64,000 bases of DNA from Zygnema cylindricum (GCA_037447655.1 JBBHKE010002532.1:62001-126000); one strand, 5' to 3'. Numbered from the stretch's first letter, positions 41,596 through 54,121 are shown. Notes: generated by a model not told the origin, from the sequence alone. Numbers and translations: made by a program.

Positions 41596-42519
41596 GTTTT
41601 CCAAAACATATCAATATCTCGAGGATTACACATAAACAACCGAGGAATTTACAAAAAACTAAACATAATTATTTGTTAGGATTATTGGGTGATTCGGCGG
41701 ATTGGCCGAATTCACGTTTGTGGTCACTTTAGGTTCGATTCCATTTGAGTTTGTGTTCACATTATTTATTGTATTGTTTATATCCGCAGTTAAGTCTTTG
41801 TTACATTTTCGTTGGACTTTGATAGCCTATTCCCACCAGAGCATTTGTAACTTTTTGCCCATTCCGATAATTTTCCAAAAACTCATCGGAAAACGGGTGT
41901 TGTTCACACCAAAATTCTGGCACGTAACTCCGATCGAAGGTGTCGTATGACACGTCACACGCTTTGACGTCATCAAACAAAGTCGCGAAAACAAACCAGC
42001 AGATTTTCAAATTTACAATGTTCGAAGGACGACGACGGTGGCTCAAAGTTTTGCAGGTTTTTCGTGGAAAACAACGAAATAGCCGTTCGGATGTTGTTTT
42101 TGCTACGTCAGCTTTTCGGGTTACCGTTGGCCTGTTTCACAGAAAGACCCAAATTTTACCCTACTTCTATATCCGGCAATATTTTGAGGAAGTTCGTTTG
42201 TACGGTTTTCCGAGAACTTCTGAAATCTACAAAATCGGTGCTCGGAAAGCCGTACATTATTCAAACGTCCGTCTGTTGCGGAAGTGAAATTTTTCCCTGT
42301 GGGAACGGGCTATGAGTATTTGTTACGAAAGTATTTATTTGTGTCATTTGATACTGTACGGTTGATTGGTCATTTAGTGCGTAAGACCGAGTACCATGTT
42401 TAGGTCCAACGCACAATTAAATTCGGCGCACTTATGTTTTATTAGGCGCCAGTTTTTGTTTCGGCGCGTAAATTCCTAGTGCGTGTGAATTGTGTACGTG
42501 AGTGGAAAACGTGTGAGTT
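41596..42519. other. Anonymous DNA, no gene recognised
   Basis: The plus-strand frame 41940-42287 (115 codons) overlaps another frame at 42064-42315 and has no recognisable motif or start context. No repeats identified. Confidence 0.4.
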
Positions 42520-42946
42520 AAGTCTGTGTGAGTCAATGACGTGACGAGTTAGTGGAAGAAGTCGTGCAGACTAAGTCTTCCTTTATTTAAGGAGAAGTAT
42601 GGGTATGGAATTACAATGTAGTCTGGGGAGATTCATCATGCAGTCTAGGAGGAGATGCATTATGTGTCTTAATGCGTGACACATTAAGATATAGGGAGAG
42701 AAGAGGAGTAAGGAAAGTGGAAGTGCAAGATGTAAGTTATATGTCGGAATAAGAGAAGAATGAGAGTAAGTGTGAGAGCTTTGTATGGAGAGCTTCGGTT
42801 TAATATATTTTCTATTCTGGCGATAAGATTTATTTGTGAGCAGTGAAAGAATGTTTTACGCTATGAGGTTTATTTTCTGTTAGCTTCCGCTGTGATATTG
42901 ATTTTTTATGTGAGCATCTATGTGAGCATTTTATCAATTCTTAACA
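42520..42946 (+). repeat. 5' LTR remnant of a second retrotransposon type
   Basis: The right end is clear: it ends CTTAACA, then a two-base spacer and a primer site. Upstream are TATTTAAGG (about 42584) and a purine-rich leader. The left end is uncertain (TGTGTGAGTCAATGACG near 42523 is a guess). No matching 3' LTR was found in the window. Confidence 0.5.
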
Positions 42947-42948
42947 AG

Positions 42949-42960
42949 TGGTATCGGAGC
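42949..42960 (+). other. Conventional tRNA-iMet 3'-end primer site
   Basis: TGGTATCGGAGC differs by one base from TGGTATCAGAGC, the usual plant copia primer site complementary to the 3' end of initiator tRNA-Met. This contrasts with the half-tRNA sites of the other elements here. Confidence 0.75.
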
Positions 42961-45180
42961 GGGTTAGTGCTCCAATTTTTTCAGTTTGAGAGTAGGATGC
43001 TCCATGTTGAGTGTAAAAGCAAGTGAAGGAAGAATGAATCCTATTTTAGAGGTTCTGTGCAATTCAGATGGCCTATCTGGTTGTCTCAAAAGTTGCGTGG
43101 ATGGATTGCTGAATTTTATGAGGGGGAAAGAAGAAAAAGAAGAGAAGAAAACAGATTTTTGTTTCAGTTTTGAAAAGGAAAAATTGATGAGAAGGAGATT
43201 GAGATGAGAGTGCAGGGGAAATAAAGATTCCTCATTTCCGTCAGCCAGGCCAAGGATTTCGGAAATGCATTTCTTCCCGAAATGCCTTTTTTGTGTGCTT
43301 TGGGAAAGTGGATTTCAAACATCTATAACATAAATAAATATCAACCCATTGATAATCGGGATTCTAGGTCTTCCACCAAATGACTCTTAGTTTGTTCACG
43401 TGGTTGGGAGAGTCTCACTCTGTGTTTTTTTTCTATTTATAGGTGGTCACCTTTGGTACTTTTGTTTTGGAAATTATTTTGAATAGTGTTTGTTTAGTTC
43501 TTTTTAATCTTTTAGATGCAGATGACATTATTATGACTTCTCTCCTTTACACCTATCATACAAAGATAGTTTTAACGACGCAATTTATGACATAAATAAT
43601 AGATCGTAACACAAAAGGACAAGGTGCAAATGCAAGCGGTGTAGAGATTTGAAATCTTTAGTTAGTAAATAGAGTAGACTTAGAATAGTTTCTAAAAAGT
43701 GGTATATAAGACTTACCTTTATTAGTGTTACAGTAGGCAAAGTACAATAGAGTGTATTGTACCTCTGCAAGTTTTACGGAGTGACGTCGACACGCGTCAC
43801 GTAGCAGACAATTGGAATCGCCAGATTAGACTGACGAAATCTGATCCAGATATCTCGGAAAATATATGGTACAGCTATTTTTGGAGTCATATAGATATTT
43901 TGGAATCATATGGTACGGAATATTTTTATGATCATTAAATAGAAACGTCCAGATATTTCGGAAGTCAATTATGTTCATTGATTTTGAGAGACGTCGACGG
44001 ACGCGATTCACGTGGGACCGCAAGTGACGAGGCGTGATTCACGTGGGACCAGAAGTGACGAAGCACTCAGGTGCTTCGTACTACACGACCACATTCGGTT
44101 GGACTTTAGCGGCTACCGCTGACTAAGCATTTGGAACGTTTTGTGTACGGTTAGAACGTTTTGTGTACGGTTCAATGTTTGTAAATATTTGAATAACATT
44201 AGTTTGTAGTTTAGTGTGATAAAAAATAGTGTTCCATTAATCAGGTTTTTAGAAAAAAAAAATTAGGGTATTGAGCCATAGTGACGTACAGGTAGGATGC
44301 TTTGTCGTTAGTCAAGATAATAACCGTAGTAACGGTTACCCAAATTAGTGTAGATCAGTAGATAGACACTGTGAGTATATAACTTAGGACTTAGCCAATT
44401 TTGTAGCATCCAGTTTTGGGAATATGATTTTCTAAGGGCAATTTTTGGGAAACTTCGAGACATCATATCTTATGGTTTACTGCGTCATTTGGGCTCCAAT
44501 TTGGGAATTGTCAGTTTAGTGTATTTTGTATCACTGTGGCGAATTTGAAGCATATTGGCTTTTTGAGTCATATTTTGTGTCAGTTCTAAGTTGGTTGTTG
44601 AGTAGATACTTTGATAGTTTCTGTTGTTTTTCATGTCTACTTCCACTACTATTGCTGGTTCTCCGCGTGGTTGTAGTACAACAAGCGGAAGCAAAAGACA
44701 AATCACACGAGAGATAATACTCCACAGCCAATATATTCCAAGGACGATTTTTCTTACAAAACGTTCCCCTCACTCTCATAACTCTTTAAAACTCTTAATC
44801 AACTGAAAAGAGATAAACACTCCGTCTTTAATAAACTCCACTAAGGTGTTAGACTTATTCAACTCTATACAATCCAAGAAAGACTACTGCAAACTCAATA
44901 ATTAAATCGTCTCTCTCTTCGCCTCAAATATAATTCTCCAAAATGTAACGAACTAAACCAAACAACATATTTAATACGTACGAAACCCTTACCAATCAAA
45001 CAACGTCTACAAACGAAATGACAAAGTACACCAAAGAACATGCAATACAATTCGCCTAGAATTGACCGACGTGAAAGTCGATAGTCAACAAAACAATATG
45101 TATCCGACGCCCAAACTGCACACTAGTCAAACAACTCCAACAATACTAAGAACCCTTACATAGAATTACATGGAATCTAA
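42961..45180. other. Retroelement remnant and anonymous DNA
   Basis: A 73-codon frame at 42986-43207 lies where gag would start but shows no known motif. Short tandem units occur: about 31 bases twice near 43998-44060 (GATTCACGTGGGACC motif) and a 22-base unit twice near 44130-44175 (GGAACGTTTTGTGTACGG-like). The segment 44690-44755 recurs inverted near 58200-58245 (CTTTTGCTTCCGCTT). No gene supported. Confidence 0.45.
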
Positions 45181-46119
45181 GGGGGTGTCCCCATGTAATC
45201 GATACTTTGAAGAAGTACTTCTGATTTTAGTAAAGATTCTTAAGACTACTTTTCTTGCGTTCGAATTTCCAAAATGAAATTGGAAATTCAAAAGGTGGCG
45301 GTTGTAGACATAGGTACAACTTGTGACGGTTGAAGACGCCTACAAAACTTCTTGACAATCGGCGACGCTTAGAAAAATAGCGAAAGTTGTAGACGTCTAG
45401 ATTTTTGTGACATTGTAGATGTCTAAGATTTGTGACGTTGTGGAACCATGCTCACTTGTGACAGCATCGATGTCACTTCTTCCAAAACCTTCCGCCATGG
45501 CTTTATGATTTTTTTTTCATCTTTTTTCACTCTACCTGCCATTAAAATACTCCCAAAGGTAGTCAAAAAGTTTCTTTTTTAAAGCTCTTTCATTTCATAC
45601 CAGTATCGTCGTATTTTGTTCCAAGAATTGTGAGATAATAGCGGGAGTATGAGAAGTAGAGGGAGAGGCGACGATAGCATAAACTTGCACAAATGACCCT
45701 TGAATGAAACTGGAGGTTCGAGACCCCTGCATTTTTTTTCCATACATGCGCGTGACACGTAAGCAAAAAAATAGCTACTATTCTCCCCCCATGCTAAATT
45801 TCTTTTGCTCGTATGGCGCGTGCGTGGAACGTTTATAATTCTTTTTTTGCGTGACACTTTAACAAAAATCACCTCGCGAGGTGATTTTCGATAATTTTTT
45901 TTTTATGAGTAGGATTCGCGTGCTCGGGTTTAGAAAAGAAAAAAAAACGACGAAATGAGTATATAAGACGACAAAAATATAGTATATTTAAATAAGCGAA
46001 TTGACGTTCATTGTGTTGTGGTAAATTTTTTGTATGTAAAAATATTTTTTTGTTCGGGACTGAATTTTGGGAAAAAAATGACAGAAAAAAGTCGATACTT
46101 TAATAAATGGGGACACTTT
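45181..46119. mobile_element. MITE M1a (Harbinger-like)
   Basis: Starts GGGGGTGTCCCCATGTAAT after TAA (45178-45180). The right end ATTAAAGTAT-like then AATGGGGACAC is recognisable, but its last bases and target copy are mutated. The inside matches M1b in opposite orientation (GTAGACGTCTAGATTTTTGT, GAGAGGCGACGA, and a CCATGGC motif). It carries the hairpin AAAATCACCTCGCGAGGTGATTTT at 45865-45888. No transposase frame. Confidence 0.7.
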
Positions 46120-47141
46120 CTGAGTACTTCAACATCTCAAAATAACATAATTGTCCGTACATTACCAAAATTATAAACGCGAACGGAAACTAGTAAACTC
46201 CACAACGAAATGAAAGTATCGGCCGTACGCAATATAAAGCACGGCGCGAAACACAAATGTTCAGTACACACGGACGCGAAATCGAATCATTAGTCGTTTA
46301 ACCGAAGTATCGTTAAATCGTGCGGACGCTCGATTCTCCAATGAAACGTAATATCATCTCAATTATCAAATAAACTAACAAGTACGGAGGTACAAAATAG
46401 TCAATCAAACGTGGCGCTCATTAGTGAAAAGCCTTGAACCAAAATTAGAGTTGATAACATTAATTGTTTTTTTACATTAAATTATTTTTTACCGTTAATA
46501 GCAATTCAAGTTGTACCTCAATACAAAGAACCATTACAACTACTAGGACACAAATTGTACGTTGATCTAAACCCGCTGTACAAACACTTAAATAACACAG
46601 TATTGGAAGTACAACGACGCACAAAATCATCACTTAATCAAGCGAACCAGCATTGCTAAATTGACCATGACACTGACACAAATTCTCACAACGCAAAACC
46701 TAACAATAAAAATTTCGTTGATTTGTAAGATTGTACTTGAAATTGTGGGTGTGGAGCTTTCCATCAACAGTGTGATGTTAAATGACGTGACTAACGTGAA
46801 GCCTTCAAAAGACCTCCTTTGTGAAATGACAGTCGTTGCTAGAGACCCCGCAAATAAAAAAATCCATACAGGTTGCAAAAGAACAAACAAATTTTTTTGT
46901 GTACTTTCACTCTTGTTTTTTTTTTTCAAAAACGTGTTAACCGTGCGAAAACGTTTAATATTCGTTGCTTTAAATGTAAATTTTTAATAAAGTAGACTCT
47001 AGAGTTTCTATCAATAAAAATTTGAAGTTGAGGTGGCATGACGTGGAAATGCGTCGAAAATATAATAACGCTAAATTGGAGTAGATTTTAAACTTTACGT
47101 ATAATATAATATGGTTTCCACATGTTTTTAGCAAGGTATAT
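46120..47141. other. Anonymous AT-rich DNA
   Basis: The plus-strand frame 46661-46987 (108 codons) has a hydrophobic C-terminus but no recognisable domain. Nothing else is supported. Confidence 0.4.
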
Positions 47142-48087
47142 GGGTACGTCCCCATGTATTAAAGTATATAATTTTCTTTGTCTTTTTGCCCTAAAATTCA
47201 TGGAACTTTGACATAAACTTTAGCCGTACGAGAAAATCATTTTTACCAAAGTAGAGTGAACGTCAATTCATACTTTGGATGTAGAGCGTGTTTGTCGTCA
47301 TGTGAACGCATTTTGGCGTTTTCCCTTTTTCGACCCCCAAGCAAAAGAATCCAACCCAAAAAAAAACATCATCCAACATCACCTCGAGGGGGTGATTTTA
47401 GTTCAAGTACCGCCCAAACAGCGAATGAAAAACGAACCACGCACGCGCCACAAGCATGTGAAAATTTTAGGACGAGGGAGAGTCCTGGCTATTTTCTCCG
47501 TGCCCGTCACACGGATGTACGGAAAAATAATTGCAGGGGTCTCGGACCTCCACTTTCATTCATGGGGTCCTTTGCAAAATTTTGCGCAGTCGTCGCCTCT
47601 CCCTTCTCCCTTTCACACTATCGCTTTTATCTCACACTTTTTAGAATGAGACACAACAATATTGGTATAAAATGAAAGATCTTTTAAAGATATTATTTTT
47701 GACATTTTTAGGTTTTTTTTAATGGCAAGTCGAGTGAAAAAAGTAGAAAAAACGAAATATGAAAACCATGGCTGAAAGTTATTGAACCAGTGACGTCGAC
47801 GTTGTCACAAGTGAGCACGACGTCACAATATCACCAAACCGTAAACATCTACAATTTCACAAAAATCTAGACGTCTACAACTGTGGCTGTTTTTGTTGGC
47901 GTCACTAATCTTCAGAAGTTTTGTAGTCGCCTTCAATCGTCACATATTGTACCTACGTCAACAACCGTCATATTTCAAAGTTTCGATTTCATTTTCGCAC
48001 ATAGGGACGCTCTTCAAAGTAATACGGAGAATCCTTACTTCAGTCCAAAATACTTTATCAAAGTACCGATTACATGGGGACGTACCC
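47142..48087. mobile_element. MITE M1b (Harbinger-like)
   Basis: GGGTACGTCCCCATGTA at the left and TACATGGGGACGTACCC at the right are perfect inverted termini of 17 bases. Flanking bases (TAT and AAA) do not match, unlike M1c and M1d. The inside includes a degraded hairpin CATCACCTCGAGGGGGTGAT and the CGTCTACAACTGT repeats shared with M1d. Open frames of 124-146 codons inside are not conserved as protein between copies. Confidence 0.8.
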
Positions 48088-48605
48088 AAAGATTTTCTCG
48101 TTGCCGGTTCAATTTTCTACGAAAAAAACAAAATAATCGTTAATTCAACAGCACGTTACACACGTTTGACTGCCCTAAAAATATTTAACGACAAAAACGA
48201 TGGGCGGTGCATAATGGAAAATGTTCACAAAATTAACAAAGTTCCATCGTTACGTTACCTTCACATGTGCACACAGCCGTACATCTGCACTGTCGAAAGT
48301 CAAAAAGATCACCAAAAAGGTGTAGAGGTGTAAAGGCGTCATTTGCCATCCATCATGGCACTTATCTCTACTATGCAGGTCGGCGGATGGTCCACTATAG
48401 GCGGCTAGCGTCGGTGGAGATCGGTGGTCATCCATTGGCTGGATGGAGCGATCGCTTCTTAGATGACGAAACAAAAAAGAACGGACGACCAATGTTTTCT
48501 CCCGCACCCGCGAAGAATTTTGCGAGATTTTCCGGCGAAATCTTTTTCGAAAAATAAAACAAGAGCAGTACGAAATGGTCCGAAAAAGTGCGAAATCTAG
48601 TGAGC
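48088..48605. other. Anonymous DNA with short T1-like patch
   Basis: A short stretch near 48435-48480 (GGATGGAGCGATCGCTTCTTAGATGA) resembles T1 near 28270-28300. No gene supported. Confidence 0.35.
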
Positions 48606-48607
48606 TA

Positions 48608-48867
48608 CACCGTCAATCGTATTTAGCGTGTATGTTTTTTTTGTCTCTTAAAACATATTTTCTCCGTACATACATGTCGGATTGTGGAACTAACGGTTGC
48701 GATTGAAAGGCTTACATGTCGGATTGTGGATCTGACGGTTGAAATTGAAAGGTTGTATTCTCAGCTTACGAATAGCGGTCTTAAATTGAAAATTGGACAA
48801 ATGTGTACGGAGATAAGATGTTTTCAGTGGCAAAAAAAAACATACACGCTAAATACGATCGACGGTA
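48608..48867. mobile_element. MITE M2a
   Basis: 260 bp. Left CACCGTCAATCGTATTTAGC and right GCTAAATACGATCGACGGTA are inverted; TA flanks both ends (48606-48607, 48868-48869). Subterminal ACATATTTTCTCCGTACA and TGTACGGAGATAAGATGT also pair, so most of the element could fold into one hairpin. No coding capacity. Confidence 0.85.
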
Positions 48868-48974
48868 TACAGTACATTACCGTACTGTACCTCACTTTTA
48901 GCCCTGGTGGAGGATCACCCTTTAAGTCCCCTAAGGGCATGGTTACATCAGGAGGTACGGACATCAAGATTTAT

Positions 48975-49425
48975 GTATTACTGAGGCCTCGGTTACATCG
49001 CGTATCGTGTGTAAATAGAATTTACATACGTGTTGTTATTTTAGTGGTTCCACGTAAGTCGACGATCAAATCTCTAAAATCGCAAAGATTTGAAAACCGA
49101 CCATTTTCGTATGAAAATGATGCGTACGCCGCGCGTTGCTTCGCAGGTGACCGAATGTACCTCAGAGACCGACTTCGGAAAGAAAAAAGGTATTTCACTA
49201 GACAAAGACTGGATCTGCCGATGAAAGACGCTGTGCGGTAAAAAAATTTTTTATGGGCATATCCTCATCAGGTATCGAGTTAACGATTCTGTATAGAACC
49301 CACCTCTAGGAGGTGGGTTCACCAATACAGAGGCGCATGGAGCAATTGTGCAGATGAAGACCAAAATGTAATCGGACGGTCGACGTCTTCTCTCGGATAC
49401 TTGGAGAATTGTTTTCCTATTTTCT
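48975..49425. mobile_element. T2, internally deleted relative of fold-back T1
   Basis: 48980-49115 matches T1 at about 26205-26325 (CCACGTAAGTCGACGATCAA, ACCGACCATTTTCGTATG), and 49297-49425 matches T1 at about 28238-28370 (AATGTAATCGGACGGTCGAC). The 1.9 kb between these parts of T1 is replaced by about 180 bases. The T1 arms are not recognisable outside. Confidence 0.65.
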
Positions 49426-49599
49426 GTAATGTTGTTTTCAAGAAACTCACGAAAATACAGTACGGCATGGTACGTGCAAGCACAAAATTATGTATTAAAC
49501 CTCACTTTTCGTCTGATGTAACTATACCCTCATCACCCTAAATTATCCCCCGTAAGTTAACAGTGCAACCTTTCTCCTCTCCTCTCTGACTCTCCCGCG

Positions 49600-49902
49600 T
49601 TGACCTTCCGAGCCGCTCCTCTTTCCTCGTGGTGCCTTGAAGCCATGGCTGCTTTGTCACGACACGTGGCAGTCTTATTTTCTCTTGTTGCATTATGTCT
49701 TGCAAGTTTGGTATTTGGCTCGAACAAGGCCAAGTGTTCTTACAGAACTTATCGGCTTAGTTTATCTCATACTTGCGTCACCTTAACAAAACGTTATTTC
49801 CAATATTGTTCGTTTAAAACGGCAAACCTATCTCCCTGTATGGCAGGCTTTTTGAAATCCTATAGGCAAAAAACACAAAGATTTGCCTTTGCAAGTGAGT
49901 GA
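49600..49902 (+). CDS. Hypothetical small protein with signal-peptide-like N-terminus
   Basis: I do not recognise the protein. From the second Met (49645, context AAGCCATGG, a good plant start context) it begins [12 protein letters not shown], a hydrophobic run [15 protein letters not shown] that could be a secretion signal, then a Cys-containing basic tail with no known motif. A diverged nucleotide copy at about 57232-57480 keeps the ATG context and the HVAV and ESLVHG/ASLVFG positions but not the downstream frame. It could be an exon of a small secreted protein, or more likely part of a dispersed repeat. Confidence 0.2.
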
Positions 49903-49944
49903 AGGAGAAAACGGGGGATAAGATTAGGGTATGATATTTCATTT

Positions 49945-50055
<111 letters not shown>

Positions 50056-50134
50056 CTCTCTTTCTCTCTCTTATTATCTATCTCTCCATATATCTCTCTG
50101 TATATATCTCACTCTTATATATATATATATGTGT

Positions 50135-52526
50135 TTTTTCTTTCTAGTTTTTTATTTTTTCTTTTTGTCATGGTTCCTGTCTGAATAGTTATTTTTCGTA
50201 TGATCGTGCATCACTTTTACTTTGTTTTGATTGACCCCCGTTTGATCCCCCTGCTCTTTATTTTGAACCATCAATATGATGAACTTCTGTTTTATTTATT
50301 TTCTTGTTTTCCTCCCTATATGCTGTTTTGATCACGAGGAAAAAAATGGAATTTATAATTTTGAATTAAATGTAGATTTGAAAACGGAAAACATGAAACT
50401 ACAAAAGTCTTCTTAATATGCAAACTACAAAATTTAAGGAACAACATCAAATATTTTTCTGTTAAATATATTATGAACGTCGGATTTGGTTATTTTAACT
50501 TATTGTAGATTTGAAAATGTCAAGCCTTAAAAGTATTGTCAATTCCTATCCAAAACTTGTTAGGATTGCAATGTGGGATTTTGTCGATGTTGGTTCGTTT
50601 TTAGTGTGAGTCGGTTTTGTCGCGCGTCACGTCGCGCATTATATTTCGTTTCATTAGTACTTTTGAGTTTCGTTTGATTAAGTGTGAACAGTTTGGTCTA
50701 TTTCGTTTGTGTACGGGACTTTTAGTACTTTCGGTTCGTGCGTAGTTTTTCTAGCAGTTTCGTTTCGCGTAGGTTACGTTGTACTTTAAGTATTGTACTT
50801 CTAGATGTTTTGTTTCGAGAAGTCTCAGTTTGCGTCGTACTCTATTTTGCGTCCAAGTACATGTGACACTTCTAGAATTAGATTTCTATATGTAATCTGG
50901 TGACTAAGTTAAAAATATTAGCGACTAAGTTAAAATGTCAGCCAGTGAGGGAATAACTAAAGAGAAATTATTGTAGATTTAATGTATGAGAATTAATGTG
51001 AATTTCCTCTTCTGAATTATGTAATGCCTCTATCTATGTTCATGAGAATTATGTAGTGGTTGATAATTGATTAAGTTAAATTCGCTCCGCATTGTGTAAT
51101 TGTCAATTGCGCATTCGGTAAGTCGATCCTTTAAATAACGTTTATTGCTATAACGGCGATCGCAGTCCGTCACTCTATTTAAAATGTATTATGCAAATTG
51201 GGATAAGGAAAAGATCATGAAATTAAAGTGGAAAATCAAAGGTTAAAGTAGAATATCGTCGAGGAAAATCTTGAAAAGAGAAATCAAATTGATGGAAACG
51301 GTGAGGAAAGGAAAGGGAAAGGAGAAAGAGAGGAGCGAATGACCATGAGGAGAGACAACTATTGTAATTTCATTACAAGAAAAAAAAATGTGCCTTAGTT
51401 GAGAAACATACAATCAACCTCCATATTTAAACAAAATCAGACAGGAAGATTAAATACCTTATGAGGCACTTGGATTGACTATTTGCCTTCACTGTGATTC
51501 ATTTTCATTCTTGAAGTTCACACTTGCTTTCTATTTTTTCTCATGCAGGCCAGTGATAGTAAATACAACTCAATGTGAGTAAATCTCCAACTTCTTTCTA
51601 TTTGTTTAAATCTCCAACTTCCTTCTATTTGTTTAAATCTCCAACTTCCTTCTATTTGTTTTATTTGTTTCTGTTAGGATTTGGTACTGAGAACTCTTTT
51701 AGCGACGAGTCATTTTCGTAGCTAAAGCAGCGACGACCAATGACAAAGTAGTTTCGTCGCTGGATATTTGAAGTGCCAGCGACGAAGTAGTTTCGTTGCT
51801 GGAACAAAACGAAACAACTAGATGTACTACGCGCTAAACAAAACTTCTCGACGTACGATCATAGATATTAAACAAAACAAAATAAAACAAATCAAATCAA
51901 ATCGCGTACACGCGAAACTTATACGCACGAAATACCAAATCAAACGAAACAAAATCTGCGAAGTGACGCACGGAGTTCTATATCAAACTAATTGAAACAT
52001 AACCGACGCGCGGTGAAATCTAAACCACACTAGTTACTAACCAACATTACGTAAATGTAGATTTTGACATTGTAAATCTTAACAAATGTCAATACCAAAC
52101 ACTCGTCCTCTTGTGGGGAAGTTAAGTAAGCCGAGTTTATTCGCATTATTGTTTTTAAAATTAGAAAATGTACACACTATTTAGGATTTTTTTTTTCTTT
52201 TCTTTCTTTTGATTTCTTTCGTTTCTTTTCTTTCTTTTTTTTTGTAGTAGATTATACTTTCAGGTTCGACCACCGTATTAGCGATTTTGCATAGGAAAAA
52301 ATTGAAAGAGGGACATTGATGTGAGACATGGGGCTCGTAGTGTCAATGTCACAAAAAATGACAAAACGACGAAATGACAAAATGAAAAAAATGAATTTTG
52401 TGACAAAAAAATCGGAGACAATAAAAAATGCGATGACGGAGTTATCGTCTGGTCCATGGGGATCGGAACTTGTCCGTTTTTTCTGACCTCATGGAAACGG
52501 CAGGAAAGGTAAATACTTTATCCTAT
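50135..52526. other. Anonymous DNA with diffuse inverted similarity
   Basis: 50555-50880 and about 51820-52090 show loose inverted similarity (for example TGTTAGGATT/AATCTTAACA and repeated GTTTCGTTT/AAACGAAAC). A 27-base unit (AAATCTCCAACTTCCTTCTA...) is repeated three times at about 51582-51662. Around 51710-51800 are repeats of AGCGACGA and TCGTCGCT that form short stem-loops, reminiscent of subterminal repeats in plant DNA transposons. No gene seen. Confidence 0.4.
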
Positions 52527-52812
52527 TTTCCCAAATATGGTCACTTTTTTCCCAAATTCTATACTCTTTTTCCCAAATTCTATCCTCTTTTTCCCAAATT
52601 CTATCCTCTTTTTCCCAAATATTGTCATTTTTTTCCCAAATTTTGTCCTCTTTTCCCAAATTCTATCTTCTTTTTCCCAAATTCTATCATTTTTTTCCCA
52701 AATTCTTTCCTTTTTCCCCAAATTCTTTTTTCTTTTTCTCAAATTCTATCTTCTTTTCCTCAACTTCTATCTTCTTGCTCCCAAATTCTACCCTTTTTTT
52801 CCCAAATTCACG
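52527..52812 (+). repeat. 20-bp minisatellite
   Basis: About 14 copies of a unit like TTTTTCCCAAATTCTATCCTC. All three plus-strand frames stay open through it (FPKFY-, QILSSF- and PNSIL-type repeats) only because the unit lacks stops. I reject a coding reading. Confidence 0.95.
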
Positions 52813-52953
52813 CTTGGGAAATTCTCCTCTGATTAAATGAATGCCATGTTCCACACATTACCGACGTCAGCATATATTTTTACACACTCGTCTTTTGCAA
52901 GATCGTGATATTGGCAAATTCGACCCACGCGACAAGAAATCAGAGCTGCCTAA

Positions 52954-53746
52954 GGGTATGTCCCCATATGTATAAGTAAGGGTTTTTTTTCTGTCGTTTT
53001 CCTGTTAAACTTAGCGCCGTACTGCCTAAGTTACAACTGTAAGAAGGAATCGCAAATTTGTAGAGTACAATTTGCGTCATCCTCGAACTTAGGATGTACG
53101 AAAATTTGTCGTCTTATGTTTTTCGACCCACTTCGACAACAAAAAACGTCATCTTTAACCTTATCTTTAAAATACATGCGCGATGTGTTTTAAAACTAGG
53201 GATTTTCTATAACAAAATAGGAATATATGTTCGGACGTGCCGTAATTTTCAAAAAAAATCATACGATTTCCAAGGGCAAAAAAAAATACAGAATTTGCTA
53301 TGTTTTGTCTGTTTGCGTTAAATACGACGAAGAGAAGTACAAAATTTGTTTGATTTTTTCAGTTTTCTTTCAGTACGGAATTATTTTTTTGCAAGGATCT
53401 CGAAATTTGGATGCCATTTCACGTCGAGCGAACAAGCGACGCAAAGGCAAAGCGCATTGGCAAAGCGCATTTTCTTCAACCGTGAAACTGCACAGGTTGG
53501 AAGGCGCTACGTCTACCTTGTCACGGTAAGACATGCGACGTCACAAGCAGTTCCAAAAAATAACGTGCTATAACACAGATCGTAGACGTTGACAACCGTC
53601 ACAGGTATTGTCAACGTATACAATCGTCACAAACGTAAGTTACGATTACGTTTTTACACATAGAGACACTTGAAAAATGGGTCCGACGGATCCGCGCTAA
53701 AATACAAAGTAAGTTCACTAAGTTACAAGTACATGGGGACACACCC
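52954..53746. mobile_element. MITE M1c (Harbinger-like)
   Basis: 793 bp, left GGGTATGTCCCCATATGTA, right TACATGGGGACACACCC, with TAA on both sides (52951-52953, 53747-53749). The inside shares CTGTCGTTTTCCTG, TTTTCGACCCACTT and AACCGTCAC motifs with other M1 copies. No transposase. Confidence 0.85.
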
Positions 53747-54119
53747 TAAGACTAGAAAGCGAAAGAAGAAAGAAATGAAAGAGACAAAAAATTGTTTTTG
53801 TCGCATTCGCAGCGTGAGACAACACGACATATCGATGTCTACGGTATCCGTACAATAGAATATCGTACCCTACCTTCACTTTTAGATATATATATCCCGC
53901 CATATTTCTCCAGTACAAGCTACATTTTCTCAAGAAAGGACAAAAGACGTCTCTTTTTAGTGTTTATTGACAGCATCATCCCTCCATATCGGATGAAGGT
54001 ATAAAGGAGCGCCGTAAAGTTTTTACTGATGGTCTATTTAAAGTCTAATGGTACGGTACAATACCAAACCGTAGGGTATTTTACGATACAACAAAATTCA
54101 AACAGTTTGTACCGTGAAC
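53747..54119. other. Anonymous DNA
   Basis: Frames of 62-71 codons on both strands have no recognisable motif. Near 54040-54075 is a weak palindrome around GGTACGGTACAATACC. No gene supported. Confidence 0.4.
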
Positions 54120-54121
54120 TA

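Noticed and set aside
46661-46987. 108-codon frame ending in a hydrophobic stretch
   Set aside because: The hydrophobic tail comes from T runs; there is no recognisable domain.
47256-47675. Protein gene of 124-139 codons inside M1b
   Set aside because: The related copies M1a and M1d do not keep the frames; the conservation is of DNA, not protein.
51584-51664. CRISPR-like array (three direct repeats)
   Set aside because: Contiguous 27-bp tandem repeat without spacers, in eukaryotic repeat DNA.
52470-52840. Repetitive Phe/Pro/Lys protein on the plus strand and a Lys/Gly one on the minus strand
   Set aside because: They are translations of a 20-bp minisatellite without stops; all frames are open.
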